Shown piece after piece: positions 21,695 to 32,190 of a DNA stretch of 64,000 bases. Positions within the stretch are counted from its first letter, which is position 1. Each line of letters opens with the position of its first letter. The translations under genes and the position numbers were made by a program. This DNA is from Pseudonocardia sp. C8 (GTDB lineage: Bacteria > Actinomycetota > Actinomycetes > Mycobacteriales > Pseudonocardiaceae), in NCBI RefSeq assembly GCF_014267175.1, contig NZ_JACMTR010000002.1, forward strand, positions 5,791,501-5,855,500. Reading direction: 5' to 3'. The notes under the pieces were generated by a model, which worked only from the letters and a program-made list of their open reading frames with translations, did no database searches and was not told the origin of the DNA.

Positions 21695-22189
21695 TCAGGA
21701 GGCGAGCACCTCGGTCTCCCCGCTGCGCGTGTCGTGCAGCTCGACGGCCACGATCCGCGCCCGCACCGGCTCGGCCGGGTGCAGCAGCGCGAACGCCTCC
21801 GCCGGACGCCCGGTCGCCAGCACCACGTGCGGCAGCCAGGACCCGGGCAGGTGCGCCGCGTGCGCCCCGCGGGCCCGGCCGGCCAGCGCGTCGTGCACCG
21901 CGGTGTGCACCGCGAGCACCTCCGGGTCGGTGACGGCGGCGAGCACCAGCGCGTCGTCGTCCCCGGTGACGGAGCCGAGCGTGGCCAGCCACAACGCCGG
22001 CAGCGCGACCGTCCGGAGCTCGGCGGCGAGCGCGTCCCGGGCCGGGCGCCCGATCGTGCCCGCGGCCGCCGCGACGACGTCCGGGGTGCCGGTGGCGGTG
22101 GGCAGGCCGGCGGCACGGAGCCGGGACCGCAGCGCACCCAGGCCGGCCACGGCCTGCGGGTCGAGCCGGAACCGGACGGTGCTGGGCAT
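21695..22189 (-). CDS. 2H phosphoesterase-like (2'-5' RNA ligase family) protein, degenerate
   Basis: 164 residues with a two-lobed layout like LigT/2H phosphoesterases: VRFRLDPQ at the start, a first strand LPALWLATLGSV where an H-x-T motif would be expected, and a second WLPHVVLATGR that keeps the His. With the first His-x-Thr replaced by Leu-Trp-Leu, classical catalysis is doubtful. ATG overlaps the mutY stop (ATGA), so it is co-translated with mutY. Family assignment is moderate. Confidence 0.55.
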   Translation of the reverse strand: MPSTVRFRLDPQAVAGLGALRSRLRAAGLPTATGTPDVVAAAAGTIGRPARDALAAELRTVALPALWLATLGSVTGDDDALVLAAVTDPEVLAVHTAVHDALAGRARGAHAAHLPGSWLPHVVLATGRPAEAFALLHPAEPVRARIVAVELHDTRSGETEVLAS

Positions 22190-23052
22190 CAAGCCGGGAG
22201 GGCGAAACGGCCGTCGTCGGTCTGCTCGGCGAGGCCGTCGACGAGCAGCGAGTCCAGGCAGCGGTCGCGCTGGCCCGCGTCGGACCAGACGGCGTCGAGG
22301 GCGGCCCGCTCGACCGGGCCGGGAGCGCTGCGGAGCACGTCCAGCAGCTTGCCGCGCACCTGCCGGTCGGTCCCGGCGAACCCCTGCACGGGCCGCCGCG
22401 GGCCGTCGTAGGCGGGCCGTCCGGCGGCCACCCAGGCGCAGGCGTGCGCCACCGGGCACCGCGGGCAGCGCGGGGTCCGGGCGGTGCACACGACCGCGCC
22501 CAGCTCCATCAGCCCGGCGGACACGGTGGCCGCGCCGGCGTCGTCGGGCGGGAGCAGGGCGTCGACGTCGGCGAGGTCGGCCTTCGTCCGCGCGGGCCCG
22601 GCGTCGCCCCGCCCGTGCACGGCACGGGCCACGACACGGCGCACGTTGGTGTCGACGACCGGGGCGCGCCGGCCGTACCCGAACGCGGCCACCGCCCGCG
22701 CGGTGTAGGAGCCGATGCCGGGCAGGGCCTCGAGCGCGTCGACGTCGGCGGGCACGACGTCGCCGTGCCGCTCGGCGATGGCCGCGGCGGCCTCGTGCAG
22801 CCGGATCGCGCGGCGCGGGTAGCCGAGCTTGCCCCAGGCCCGCAGGACGTCCGCGCGCGGCGCGGCGGCCAGCGCGGACGGGACCGGCCAGCGCTCCATC
22901 CAGGCCGGCCAGACGGGTTCGACCCGGCTGACCGGTGTCTGCTGGAGCATGAACTCGCTCACCAGCACGCCCCACGGCGTGGTGCCCGGGCGGCGCCACG
23001 GCAGATCGCGGGCATGCGCCCGGAACCACGGGGAGATCAGCTCGGCCAGCAC
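22189..23052 (-). CDS. mutY: A/G-specific adenine DNA glycosylase
   Basis: Removes adenine mispaired with 8-oxoguanine. 287 residues: catalytic Glu in VSEFMLQQT, helix-hairpin-helix LPGIGSYTARAVAAF, catalytic Asp in VDTNVRR, and the 4Fe-4S loop with four Cys (C-x6-C-x2-C-x5-C in CTARTPRCPRCPVAHAC). It ends in a short winged segment and lacks the MutT-like 8-oxoG recognition domain of E. coli MutY, as expected for a short form. GTG start is where the family similarity begins. Confidence 0.93.
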   Translation of the reverse strand: MLAELISPWFRAHARDLPWRRPGTTPWGVLVSEFMLQQTPVSRVEPVWPAWMERWPVPSALAAAPRADVLRAWGKLGYPRRAIRLHEAAAAIAERHGDVVPADVDALEALPGIGSYTARAVAAFGYGRRAPVVDTNVRRVVARAVHGRGDAGPARTKADLADVDALLPPDDAGAATVSAGLMELGAVVCTARTPRCPRCPVAHACAWVAAGRPAYDGPRRPVQGFAGTDRQVRGKLLDVLRSAPGPVERAALDAVWSDAGQRDRCLDSLLVDGLAEQTDDGRFALPA

Positions 23053-23410
23053 CCGCCCAGTGTCGCCCGGGCGCCCGCGGGTGCGGCCGCCGGGCCGGGA
23101 TGCGCCCCCGCGACGGCGGCGCACTACCGCGCCGGCGGTCCGGGCGCGCGCATCGGCGGGGCCGCGTCGGAGGGAGATCCACCGGCCCGGACGGGCGGCG
23201 GGATCACCGGGCGTCGACCGGACCACCCGGCGGGGACGCCGCAGGACTGCCCCGTCCGGTGGAATCCGCACCGCCGGTCCGCGACCGTCACGCGTCCGCG
23301 GGACGGGCTCACCCGCCCGGGAGCGCGACCCTCCCTCACACGGGTCGACCTGCTCCGGACCGCCCGGACACGGCGCGGCGACGACGACACCAGGTGATCG
23401 CAGTTCTACG
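23053..23410. other. Intergenic region between divergent mutY and the exported-protein gene
   Basis: 358 bases without a supported gene. M. tuberculosis has a carbonic anhydrase gene (canB) at this place between mutY and the membrane protein; it is absent here. No clear hairpin or operator seen. Confidence 0.5.
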
Positions 23411-24214
23411 GTGAGTGACATGTTGGACCCGGTGGGACCGCTGCCGGCGTCGGTCTACTGGCGTCGGCGCGCAGTCGCGGTCGGCCTCGCCCTCCTCGCG
23501 CTCGCCGCGGGGCCGTGGCTGGCGGCGTGGCTGCTGGCCCCCGGGGACTCCGACGTGCCGACCGACCCCGCAGCGCAGTCCACACCGGACATCCGAGCGG
23601 CGGCTCCCCCGCCCGCGGCCCCGGCACCCCCCGCCCCGGGCCCCGCGCACGCGCCGCTCCCCACCCCCGCCGGTCCCGGAGCTCCCCCCGGGACGACGGG
23701 TGCGTCCCCCGGGCCCGCGGCCCCGAACGCGGGCCCGGGGGACGAGACGGTCCGCCCCGACGACACGCCGCGGCCGTCGGTCCCGGTGCCCGAGGGCGCG
23801 CCGTCGCCGCCGACCGGACCGGTCCCGTGCTCGGACGGGATGATCGAGGTGCGGGCCGAGGCCGGGCAGCCCGCCTACCCGCCCGGGGCCCGGCCGGAGC
23901 TGCGGCTGGTCGTCACCAACACCTCCGGGCAGCCGTGCGTGCGCGACCTGGACGGCACCGAGCAGGAGATCGCGGTCTGGAGCGGCGACGGGGCGCGGAA
24001 GCTGTGGTCGTCGAACGACTGCGCCAACCCGGCCACCGACGACCTGCGGACGCTGGTCCCGGGGCAGCCGGTCGCGTTCGCGGTGACCTGGAGCGGGCTG
24101 GCGTCCGAGCCCGGCTGCGGGGCCGAGCGGGAACGGGTGGCGGCCGGCGGCTACCGGGTGCTGGCCCGGCTCGGCGCTGTCGTCAGCGAGCCGGTCCCGC
24201 TGCTGATGGGCTGA
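23411..24214 (+). CDS. Membrane-anchored exported protein (Rv3587c-like)
   Basis: 267 residues from the GTG at 23411 (an in-frame ATG at 23420 is also possible). One membrane anchor near residues 18-40, a long Pro/Ala/Gly linker (about 45-140) and an extracellular beta domain of about 125 residues with four Cys (PVPCSDGMIEV, QPCVRDLDG, NDCANPA, PGCGAE), probably two disulfides. Position between mutY and radA and the layout match mycobacterial Rv3587c. Function unknown. Confidence 0.75.
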   Translation: MSDMLDPVGPLPASVYWRRRAVAVGLALLALAAGPWLAAWLLAPGDSDVPTDPAAQSTPDIRAAAPPPAAPAPPAPGPAHAPLPTPAGPGAPPGTTGASPGPAAPNAGPGDETVRPDDTPRPSVPVPEGAPSPPTGPVPCSDGMIEVRAEAGQPAYPPGARPELRLVVTNTSGQPCVRDLDGTEQEIAVWSGDGARKLWSSNDCANPATDDLRTLVPGQPVAFAVTWSGLASEPGCGAERERVAAGGYRVLARLGAVVSEPVPLLMG

Positions 24215-24220
24215 CGCCTC

Positions 24221-24260
24221 GTGAGTGGTTACGCGGGCCCTGGCCCTCGTAACCACTCAC
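24221..24260. terminator. Shared hairpin between convergent genes
   Basis: A 13-bp perfect stem (GTGAGTGGTTACG at 24221 with its complement ending 24260) that can be extended by GACGC/GCGTC to cover both stop codons. It lies exactly between the exported-protein gene and radA. The arm GTGAGTGGTTA recurs at 35419-35458. Confidence 0.7.
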
Positions 24261-24267
24261 GGGCGCG

Positions 24268-25644
24268 TCAGCGCACCCTTGCCATGATCTCCCGCAGCGA
24301 CGACGCCTCGGTGATCCGCATCCCGGTCGAGCCGACCTCGGCGCCCGCCGGGACGATCGCCTTGGTGAACCCCAGCCGGGCCGCCTCGGCCAGCCGCCGC
24401 TCGACGCCGTGCACTCGGCGCAGCTCCCCGGCCAGGCCCAGCTCGCCGAGCACGACCAGGTCGGCCGGCAGCTGGACGTCACGCCTGGCCGAGACGACGG
24501 CGAGCGCGACCGCCAGGTCCGCGGCCGGCTCGGTGATCTTCATGCCGCCGACGGTGGCCGTGTAGACCTCGGCGTCGTGCAGCTTGAGCCCGCCGCGGCG
24601 CTCGACGACGGCCAGCAGCATCGGCACCCGGGACGCGTCCAGCCCGGTCACCGCGCGCCGCGGGCTCGGGATGTTCGCCCCGGCCACCAGGGCCTGCACC
24701 TCGGCGAGCAGCGGTCGCCTGCCGTCCATCACGACGGTGACGGCGGTGCCGGGCTGCACGCCGTCGGCGCCCTGCCCGAACCGCCCGACGAACAGGCCTG
24801 ACGGGTCGGGCAGCCCGACGATGCCGGAGTCCCGCAGCTCGAAGCAGCCGACCTCGTCGGCCGGGCCGAACCGGTTCTTCACCCCGCGGACCATCCGCAG
24901 CGCCGAGTGCTTGTCACCCTCGAAGTGCAGCACCACGTCGACCAGGTGCTCCAGCACCCGGGGGCCGGCGATCCCGCCGTCCTTGGTCACGTGGCCGACG
25001 AGCAGCACGGCCAGGCCGCGTTCCTTGGCGAGCGCGGTCAGCCCGACGGTGACCGCCCTGGTCTGGGTGACCCCGCCCGGGCTGCCGTCCACCGTGGCCG
25101 TCGACATGGTCTGGATCGAGTCGACGACCAGCAGCGACGGCTGCAGCGCCTCGACGTGGCCGAGCACCGACTCCAGGCCGGACTCGGCGGCGAGGTACAG
25201 CTCGTCGTGCACGCCGCCGGTGCGCTCGGCCCGCAGCCGCACCTGGCCCGCGGACTCCTCGCCGGACACGTACAGCACCCGGGAGCGGGCCGCCACGCGC
25301 GCCGCGACCTCCAGCAGCAGCGTGGACTTCCCGACGCCGGGCTCCCCGGCGAGCAGCACCACGGCGCCCGGGACGAGCCCGCCGCCCAGCACCCGGTCGA
25401 GCTCCTCGACCCCGGTCGGGCGGGCCCGCGCCGAGTCCAGCTCGACCTCGGCGATCCGCTGCGCCGGCGTGCTCGGGGCACCCGCGACGACGGTCCGGGG
25501 GCCCGCCGCGCGCGGGGCCTCGACCTGCTCCAGGGAGCCCCACGCCTGGCAGCCGGGGCAGCGCCCGACCCACTGGGCGGTGCGCTGGTCGCACTCGGTG
25601 CAGCGGTAGCCGCCCGAGCGGGCGGCCCGGCTCCGGGGTGTCAG
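24268..25644 (-). CDS. radA: DNA repair protein RadA
   Basis: Branch-migration helicase-like RecA paralogue in recombination repair. 458 residues: N-terminal zinc finger (YRCTECDQRT ... GRCPGC), Walker A GEPGVGKST, the RadA-specific VKNRFGP motif, and a C-terminal Lon-protease-like domain (GGMKITEPAADLAVALA). No ATG/GTG/TTG is found in frame ahead of the zinc finger; the CTG at 25644 overlaps the lpqE stop as CTGA and gives an N-terminus of normal length (15 residues before the finger). Confidence 0.9.
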   Translation of the reverse strand: MTPRSRAARSGGYRCTECDQRTAQWVGRCPGCQAWGSLEQVEAPRAAGPRTVVAGAPSTPAQRIAEVELDSARARPTGVEELDRVLGGGLVPGAVVLLAGEPGVGKSTLLLEVAARVAARSRVLYVSGEESAGQVRLRAERTGGVHDELYLAAESGLESVLGHVEALQPSLLVVDSIQTMSTATVDGSPGGVTQTRAVTVGLTALAKERGLAVLLVGHVTKDGGIAGPRVLEHLVDVVLHFEGDKHSALRMVRGVKNRFGPADEVGCFELRDSGIVGLPDPSGLFVGRFGQGADGVQPGTAVTVVMDGRRPLLAEVQALVAGANIPSPRRAVTGLDASRVPMLLAVVERRGGLKLHDAEVYTATVGGMKITEPAADLAVALAVVSARRDVQLPADLVVLGELGLAGELRRVHGVERRLAEAARLGFTKAIVPAGAEVGSTGMRITEASSLREIMARVR

Positions 25645-26375
25645 TGGCCGCCGCCCGAGCCGGTGCCCTCGTTGCCCGGGGCCGGCGCACCGCCGTGCGG
25701 CGGCTGGCCGTGCTCCTGCCCGGGCGCCGGGGTGCTGTGCGACTCGCCGCCGCCGTGCCCGCCGACGCCGGTCTCACCGCTGCCGTGGCCGCCGCCGTGC
25801 CCGCCGCCCTCGGCGGCGACCCGCTCCGGCTCCGCGCCGGGACGGCCCTCGGCCGGGATCGCGGTCGGCACGTCCACGGTCACCGACCCGGCCCGCTCGA
25901 ACACGAACGTCATCGGGACGGTCCTGCCCGCCGCGACCGGCTGGGTCAGCCCCTCGGCGACGAGCTGGATCTCGCGGGTCCCGGTCGCGGTGATCGGCGT
26001 GTTGCCCTTCGACACCAGCGCGACGTCCTGCGGCATGGCGGTGTCGCCCTGGATCCGGACGCTCGTCGCGGCCGGGGTGCTGACCGAGACCAGGCGGTCC
26101 GCGGTCGCACCGCTGTTGACCAGCGTGGCCCGGATCGGCGCGGAGCTGCCGCGGGCGTACAGCGCGGCCGGGCTGGCCGGGGCCGCGGGGTAGGCGATCT
26201 GCACGTCGCGCAGGTCGACGGCGCCGACCGAGCCGTTGAGGCCGTTCGTGGCGGCGACCTGGCCGGCGGTCTGCGAGAGCTGCCCGGTCCCGCATCCGCT
26301 CAGCAGCAGACCGGACAGGGCGACGGCTCCGGCGACCCCGGCCAGGGTCCGGAGGGGGCGGCGGTTGCGGCTCAC
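25641..26375 (-). CDS. lpqE: LpqE-like lipoprotein with His-rich tail
   Basis: 244 residues: signal peptide with lipobox ([12 protein letters not shown], Cys lipidated), then a beta domain of about 150 residues resembling the copper-chaperone PCu(A)C/LpqE family, and a C-terminal tail of about 50 residues rich in Gly/His ([12 protein letters not shown]). Outer-face membrane lipoprotein; metal binding by the tail is likely but not shown. M. tuberculosis lpqE (Rv3584) also sits between radA and carD. GTG start with AGGAAGGA 10 bases upstream. Confidence 0.8.
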   Translation of the reverse strand: MSRNRRPLRTLAGVAGAVALSGLLLSGCGTGQLSQTAGQVAATNGLNGSVGAVDLRDVQIAYPAAPASPAALYARGSSAPIRATLVNSGATADRLVSVSTPAATSVRIQGDTAMPQDVALVSKGNTPITATGTREIQLVAEGLTQPVAAGRTVPMTFVFERAGSVTVDVPTAIPAEGRPGAEPERVAAEGGGHGGGHGSGETGVGGHGGGESHSTPAPGQEHGQPPHGGAPAPGNEGTGSGGGH

Positions 26376-26733
26376 GGTCGGCGTGTCCTTCCTGCCGGCC
26401 GGGAACGGCTCCCGGCGCGCGTACGGCTCTGGCGGACGGCGCGTGGTCCCGCGGCGCGCCGGTCCGGTCGGTACCGTCCGGGCGTCGGGGATCGCGCGAT
26501 CCGACCCAGAGCCTAGTCTCGTGCCGCCGGTGGGTGCGCGGTCGGGCGTCCCGACCGGGCGTCCGGGACGTGACGGCGCGGCGACGGGCACGTGTCCACG
26601 CGCCGACACACCTGCGGGGAACACGTTTTGCCGGCGTTGTCAACCCCCTGACCTGCGACGACGGCGAAAGCCGGTCTCCGGCCCGCGCGGACGACGTGTT
26701 AATCTGGACCCAGCGAAAGGGGCCAGAGGACAC
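26376..26733. promoter_or_regulatory. Divergent lpqE/carD control region
   Basis: 358 bases between divergent lpqE and carD. The carD side is the more AT-rich part (GTTTTGCC, TTGTCA and TTAATCT about 30-110 bases before the ATG), so the carD promoter is probably there, but I cannot place a spaced -35/-10 pair with confidence. Confidence 0.4.
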
Positions 26734-27225
26734 ATGGTTTTCAAGGTCGGAGAGACCGTCGTCTACCCGCACCACGGTGCCGCTCTCATCGAGGCGATCG
26801 AGACTCGGACGATCAAGGGCGAGGAAGTCCAGTACCTCGTCCTGAAGGTCCAGCAGGGTGATCTGACGGTCCGCATTCCCGCTGACAATGTCGAGGTCGT
26901 CGGCGTCCGGGACGTCGTGGGGCAGGAGGGCCTGGATCGGGTCTTCGAGGTGTTGCGCGCGCCGCACACCGAGGAGCCGACCAACTGGTCCCGCCGGTAC
27001 AAGGCCAACTGGGAGAAGTTGACCTCCGGTGACGTGAACAAGGTGGCCGAGGTCGTCCGCGACCTGTGGCGCCGCGAGAAGGACCGTGGCCTGTCCGCAG
27101 GCGAGAAGCGGATGCTCGCCAAGGCGCGGCAGATCCTGGTCAGCGAGCTCGCCCTGGCCGAGGGCACCGACGAGGAACGGGCCGAGGTCCTGCTCGACGA
27201 GGTGCTCGCCACCGCGGTCGCCTGA
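26734..27225 (+). CDS. carD: CarD transcription regulator
   Basis: Essential RNA polymerase-binding factor that stabilises open complexes. 163 residues, normal length: N-terminal Tudor-like RNAP-interaction domain ([20 protein letters not shown]) and C-terminal helical DNA-binding domain with [13 protein letters not shown] containing the minor-groove Trp. ATG preceded by AGAGGA. It is followed after 8 bases by ispD. Confidence 0.95.
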   Translation: MVFKVGETVVYPHHGAALIEAIETRTIKGEEVQYLVLKVQQGDLTVRIPADNVEVVGVRDVVGQEGLDRVFEVLRAPHTEEPTNWSRRYKANWEKLTSGDVNKVAEVVRDLWRREKDRGLSAGEKRMLAKARQILVSELALAEGTDEERAEVLLDEVLATAVA

Positions 27226-27233
27226 GGGCGTCG

Positions 27234-27959
27234 GTGAGCGGACCGTCCTCCGGGGCGGCCGTGGTCGCCGTGCTGCCCGCGGCCGGGTCCGGGGTGCGCC
27301 TGGGGGCCGGCGTGCCCAAGGCGTTCGTCGAGCTGGCCGGCGTGCCGATGCTGGTCCGGGCCGTCGACGGGCTGCTGGCATCGGGCGTGGTCGACCACGT
27401 GGTCGTCGTCGTGCCGGTCGACGAGGTCGACGGCGCCGCGGCGCTGCTGCCGGCGCGGCCGGTGACCGTGGTCGCCGGTGGTGCGGACCGCACCGCGTCG
27501 GTCGCGGCCGGGCTGGCCGCCATCGGGCCGGACGTCGAGATCGTGCTGGTGCACGACGCCGCGCGCCCGCTCACGCCGGCCGGTGTCGTGTCCCGGGTGG
27601 TCGCCGCCGTGCGCGCCGGCGCGCCCGCGGTGGTTCCGGTGCTCCCGGTCGCGGACACGATCAAACAGGTGGACCCGGCGGGCGTCGTGGTGTCCACCGT
27701 GGACCGCTCCGCGCTGCGCGCGGTCCAGACGCCGCAGGGGTTCCGGGCACCCGACCTGCGGCGGGCCTACGCGGGCGAGCCCGACCCGCGGACCGACGAT
27801 GCGGGGCTGGTCGAGGCGCTCGGCGACCCGGTCGCGACCGTGCCGGGAGATCCGCTGGCGTTCAAGGTGACGACGGCGTGGGACCTGCGGATCGCCGGGC
27901 TGCTGCTCGCCGGTGCCGCGGCCGGGTGCGCGGACAGGGACGGGGTGAGGGCCGGATGA
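27234..27959 (+). CDS. ispD: 2-C-methyl-D-erythritol 4-phosphate cytidylyltransferase
   Basis: Third step of the MEP isoprenoid pathway. 241 residues: [12 protein letters not shown] (CTP-binding), [29 protein letters not shown] and [11 protein letters not shown] start at 27234, 8 bases after the carD stop; stop overlaps the ispF ATG (ATGA). carD-ispD-ispF order as in mycobacteria. Confidence 0.95.
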   Translation: MSGPSSGAAVVAVLPAAGSGVRLGAGVPKAFVELAGVPMLVRAVDGLLASGVVDHVVVVVPVDEVDGAAALLPARPVTVVAGGADRTASVAAGLAAIGPDVEIVLVHDAARPLTPAGVVSRVVAAVRAGAPAVVPVLPVADTIKQVDPAGVVVSTVDRSALRAVQTPQGFRAPDLRRAYAGEPDPRTDDAGLVEALGDPVATVPGDPLAFKVTTAWDLRIAGLLLAGAAAGCADRDGVRAG

Positions 27960-28423
27960 GGGTCGGGATCGGCACCGACGTCCACCCCGTCGAACCCGGC
28001 CGCGACTGCTGGGTCGCCGGCCTGCTCTGGGACGGCGCCGACGGCTGCGCCGGCCACTCCGACGGCGACGTCGCCGCGCACGCGCTGTGCGACGCGCTGC
28101 TGTCCGCCGCCGGGCTCGGCGACCTGGGCGCGGTGTTCGGCACCGGGCGCCCGGAGTGGTCCGGTGCATCCGGCGCGACCCTGCTCGCCGAGGTCCGCCG
28201 GCTGCTCGAACGGGACGGCTGGACCGTCGGGAACGCCGCCGTCCAGGTGATCGGCAACGACCCGAAGATCGGTCGCCGCCGCGGCGAGGCCGAGAAGGTG
28301 CTGTCGGAGATCGTCGGCGGGCCGGTCTCGGTCTCCGGGACCACCACCGACGGCCTCGGCCTCACCGGCCGCGGCGAGGGCCGCGCCGCCGTGGCGACGG
28401 CACTGCTGCTGGCTCACGGATAG
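27956..28423 (+). CDS. ispF: 2-C-methyl-D-erythritol 2,4-cyclodiphosphate synthase
   Basis: Fifth MEP-pathway step. 155 residues, homotrimer family. Metal ligands Asp and His in [26 protein letters not shown], and the C-terminal [14 protein letters not shown] signature. Its last 10 bases overlap the convergent VOC gene. Confidence 0.95.
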   Translation: MRVGIGTDVHPVEPGRDCWVAGLLWDGADGCAGHSDGDVAAHALCDALLSAAGLGDLGAVFGTGRPEWSGASGATLLAEVRRLLERDGWTVGNAAVQVIGNDPKIGRRRGEAEKVLSEIVGGPVSVSGTTTDGLGLTGRGEGRAAVATALLLAHG

Positions 28424-28842
28424 GCGTCGGCCGTCCGCCGCTGGATCTCCTCGGGCGTGAGGTCCGCGGAGCGGGAAGCGATCATCCAGCTGTGCCCGAA
28501 CGGGTCCGCGAGCCGGCCGCCGCGCTCGCCGTAAGGATGGTCGGCGACCTCGAAGATCACGCTGCCGCCGCCGTCCAGCATCGCCGCGGCCGTCGCGTCC
28601 GGGTCGTCGACGTAGATGGCCATGATCACGCTGCCGCCGGGTCCGCCCGGCGGCGGGTCGACGGCGTCGCCGTCCTTGACCGCCCAGACCGCGCTCCCGG
28701 CGCGGAGCAGGGCGTGCACGACGTTGCCGGAACCGTCGGTGTAGCGCTCGACGAGCTCGGCGCCGAACGCCGCGGTGTAGAAGGCGATCGCCGCGTCGGC
28801 GTCGGCCACGACGAGGCGCGGGTACAGCTGCTGAATGCTCAT
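28414..28842 (-). CDS. VOC/glyoxalase superfamily protein (PhnB-like)
   Basis: 142 residues with the two beta-alpha-beta-beta-beta repeats of the vicinal-oxygen-chelate fold: [20 protein letters not shown], then a second half ending [14 protein letters not shown]. The layout is that of PhnB/YcdJ-like proteins, often of unknown activity. Convergent with, and overlapping, ispF. Confidence 0.8.
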   Translation of the reverse strand: MSIQQLYPRLVVADADAAIAFYTAAFGAELVERYTDGSGNVVHALLRAGSAVWAVKDGDAVDPPPGGPGGSVIMAIYVDDPDATAAAMLDGGGSVIFEVADHPYGERGGRLADPFGHSWMIASRSADLTPEEIQRRTADAYP

Positions 28843-28923
28843 GCCCGAACCTTGTCACGCGGGCCGCGCCGGTGTAGTGGACGAATCGGAACGCCCGGCG
28901 CGAGGCCGCCGGTACCGCCTCCG

Positions 28924-28929
28924 TACCCT
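28924..28929 (+). promoter_or_regulatory. -10 hexamer TACCCT, leaderless start of cysS
   Basis: TACCCT ends 6 bases before the cysS GTG (28936), with no ribosome-binding sequence between. Leaderless arrangement. Confidence 0.45.
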
Positions 28930-28935
28930 GGTGAT

Positions 28936-30327
<1,392 letters not shown>

Positions 30328-30332
30328 GACCG

Positions 30333-31304
30333 ATGGCAGGAAATTCCAAGCGGCGCGGTGCCGTCCGCAAGGAGGGCACGAAGAAGGGGATGGTCGTCGG
30401 CTCCGGCGGCCAGTCCCGGCGCGCGCTGCGCGGCAAGGGGCCGACCCCGCCCGGCGAGATGCGGCCCGGGCACCCGAAGCAGAAGGCGGCCGCCCGCCGC
30501 GCCCAGCAGGAACAGCAGCAGCGGCGCCGCCCGGTCGCCGGCCGGCGCGGCGACGAGGAGGGCCCCGAGACCGTGCTCGGCCGCAACCCGGTCGTCGAGT
30601 GCCTCCGGGCGGGTGTCCCGGCGACGGCGCTGCACGTCGCCACCGGGATGCCCGCCGACGAGCGGATCGCCGAGGCCGTCGCGCTCGCCGCGGAGCGGGG
30701 CATCTCCATCCTGGAGGTCCCCCGCAACGACCTGGACCGGATCACCGGCGGGGCGCTGCACCAGGGCGTGGCGCTGCAGGTGCCCCCCTACGAGTACGCC
30801 CACCCGGACGAGCTGCTCGAGGCGGCCGCCGACTCCGGACGGCCGGCACTCGCCGTCGCGCTGGACGGGGTGACCGACCCGCGGAACCTTGGCGCGGTCG
30901 TCCGCTCGGTGGGGGCGTTCGGGGGGCACGGCGTCGTCGTCCCGCAGCGGCGCTCCGCCGGGATGACGGCGGTGGCCTGGCGGACCTCCGCCGGAACCGC
31001 GGCCCGCGTCCCGGTGGCCCGGGCCACCAACCTCACCCGGACGCTGCGCGAGTACGCCTCGGCCGGGCTGATGGTGGCCGGGCTGGCCGCGGACGGCGAC
31101 GTCTCGCTCGACGAGTTCGACCTCGCCGGCGGCCCGCTGGTGCTCGTCACCGGGTCCGAGGGCAAGGGCCTGTCCCGGCTGGTTCGCGAGACGTGCGACG
31201 TGACCGTGTCGATCCCCCTCGCGGGCGAGGTCGAGTCGCTGAACGCCTCGGTGGCGACCGGGGTGGTGCTGGCCGAGGTGGCCCGGCGGCGCCGGCAGCT
31301 CTGA
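30333..31304 (+). CDS. rlmB: 23S rRNA (guanosine-2'-O-)-methyltransferase, SpoU/TrmH family
   Basis: 323 residues: a lysine/arginine-rich N-terminal tail (about 1-75), a small substrate-binding domain ([15 protein letters not shown]) and the SPOUT knot with motifs 1-3: [53 protein letters not shown] follows the cysS stop by 5 bases, so they are co-transcribed. Confidence 0.92.
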   Translation: MAGNSKRRGAVRKEGTKKGMVVGSGGQSRRALRGKGPTPPGEMRPGHPKQKAAARRAQQEQQQRRRPVAGRRGDEEGPETVLGRNPVVECLRAGVPATALHVATGMPADERIAEAVALAAERGISILEVPRNDLDRITGGALHQGVALQVPPYEYAHPDELLEAAADSGRPALAVALDGVTDPRNLGAVVRSVGAFGGHGVVVPQRRSAGMTAVAWRTSAGTAARVPVARATNLTRTLREYASAGLMVAGLAADGDVSLDEFDLAGGPLVLVTGSEGKGLSRLVRETCDVTVSIPLAGEVESLNASVATGVVLAEVARRRRQL

Positions 31305-31344
31305 CCCGGGGTCGGCACCGCCGGCACCGTCCGGCCTCGGCGGG

Positions 31345-32190
31345 TCAGGCCCGGACCGGCGCCCGCCCGCGCAGCCGGGCGACGCCCCGGCACAGCAGGT
31401 AGGCGACGAACCCGAGCGCCGCCACGTACGCCGACACCGGGAGCCCCGGAGCGAGCGACAGCACGGTCCCGCCGACCAGGGCGATCTCGGCGATGATGAT
31501 CGCGATCACCGTCGCGCGCACCGGGTTCGCCGTGACCCGGTTCGCCGCGGCGCCCGGCACGATCATCACCGCCAGCACCAGGATCGCCCCGACGATCGGC
31601 ACCGCCAGCGCCGTGACCAGCCCGATCAGCACCGCGAAGACCAGCGACAGCGCCCGCACCGGGACGCCGCGGGCGAGCGCGACGTCCGGGTCGGTGCTGG
31701 CGAACAGCAGCGGCCGGTAGACCACCAGCAGCGTCGCCAGTACCAGCACGGCGACCGTCGCCAGCACCCACAGGTTGGTGCCGTCGACCGCCACGATCGA
31801 GCCGGTGAGCAGGCCGAACCGGTTGGAGGAGCGGCCGTCGTACAGGGACAGGAACAGCACGCCGAGCCCGAGCCCGAACGCCATCACGACGCCGATCACC
31901 GAGTCCCGCTCGCGCTGCCGCAGCCCGAGCACCCCGAAGATCATCGCTGCGATCACGGCGCCGGCCACCGAGCCCAGCCCGACCTCGAGGCCGACCAGCA
32001 GCGCGGCGGCGCCGCCGGTGAAGGCGAGTTCCGCGGTGCCGTGCACGGCGAACGCCATGCCCCGGCTGACGACCAGCGGGGTGAGCAGGCCCGCGACGAG
32101 GCCGAGCACCGCGCAGGCGATCAGCGCGTTCTGCACGAACGGCTCGCCCAGCAGCTCGAGGGTGCCGTCGAACGAGATGATCCGGTCCAT
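31345..32190 (-). CDS. znuB: Zinc/manganese ABC transporter, permease
   Basis: 281 residues, about eight membrane segments, ABC-3 family: SRGMAFAVHGTAELAFTGGAA and the conserved GAILVLAVMIVPGAAA segment that contacts the ATPase. Last gene of the znuA-znuC-znuB operon; its ATG overlaps the znuC stop (ATGA). Convergent with rlmB. Confidence 0.92.
   Translation of the reverse strand: MDRIISFDGTLELLGEPFVQNALIACAVLGLVAGLLTPLVVSRGMAFAVHGTAELAFTGGAAALLVGLEVGLGSVAGAVIAAMIFGVLGLRQRERDSVIGVVMAFGLGLGVLFLSLYDGRSSNRFGLLTGSIVAVDGTNLWVLATVAVLVLATLLVVYRPLLFASTDPDVALARGVPVRALSLVFAVLIGLVTALAVPIVGAILVLAVMIVPGAAANRVTANPVRATVIAIIIAEIALVGGTVLSLAPGLPVSAYVAALGFVAYLLCRGVARLRGRAPVRA

Noticed and set aside
31305..31344. 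Terminator between rlmB and znuB
   Set aside because: Only short (5-6 bp) imperfect stems are present in the 40-base gap, too weak to call.
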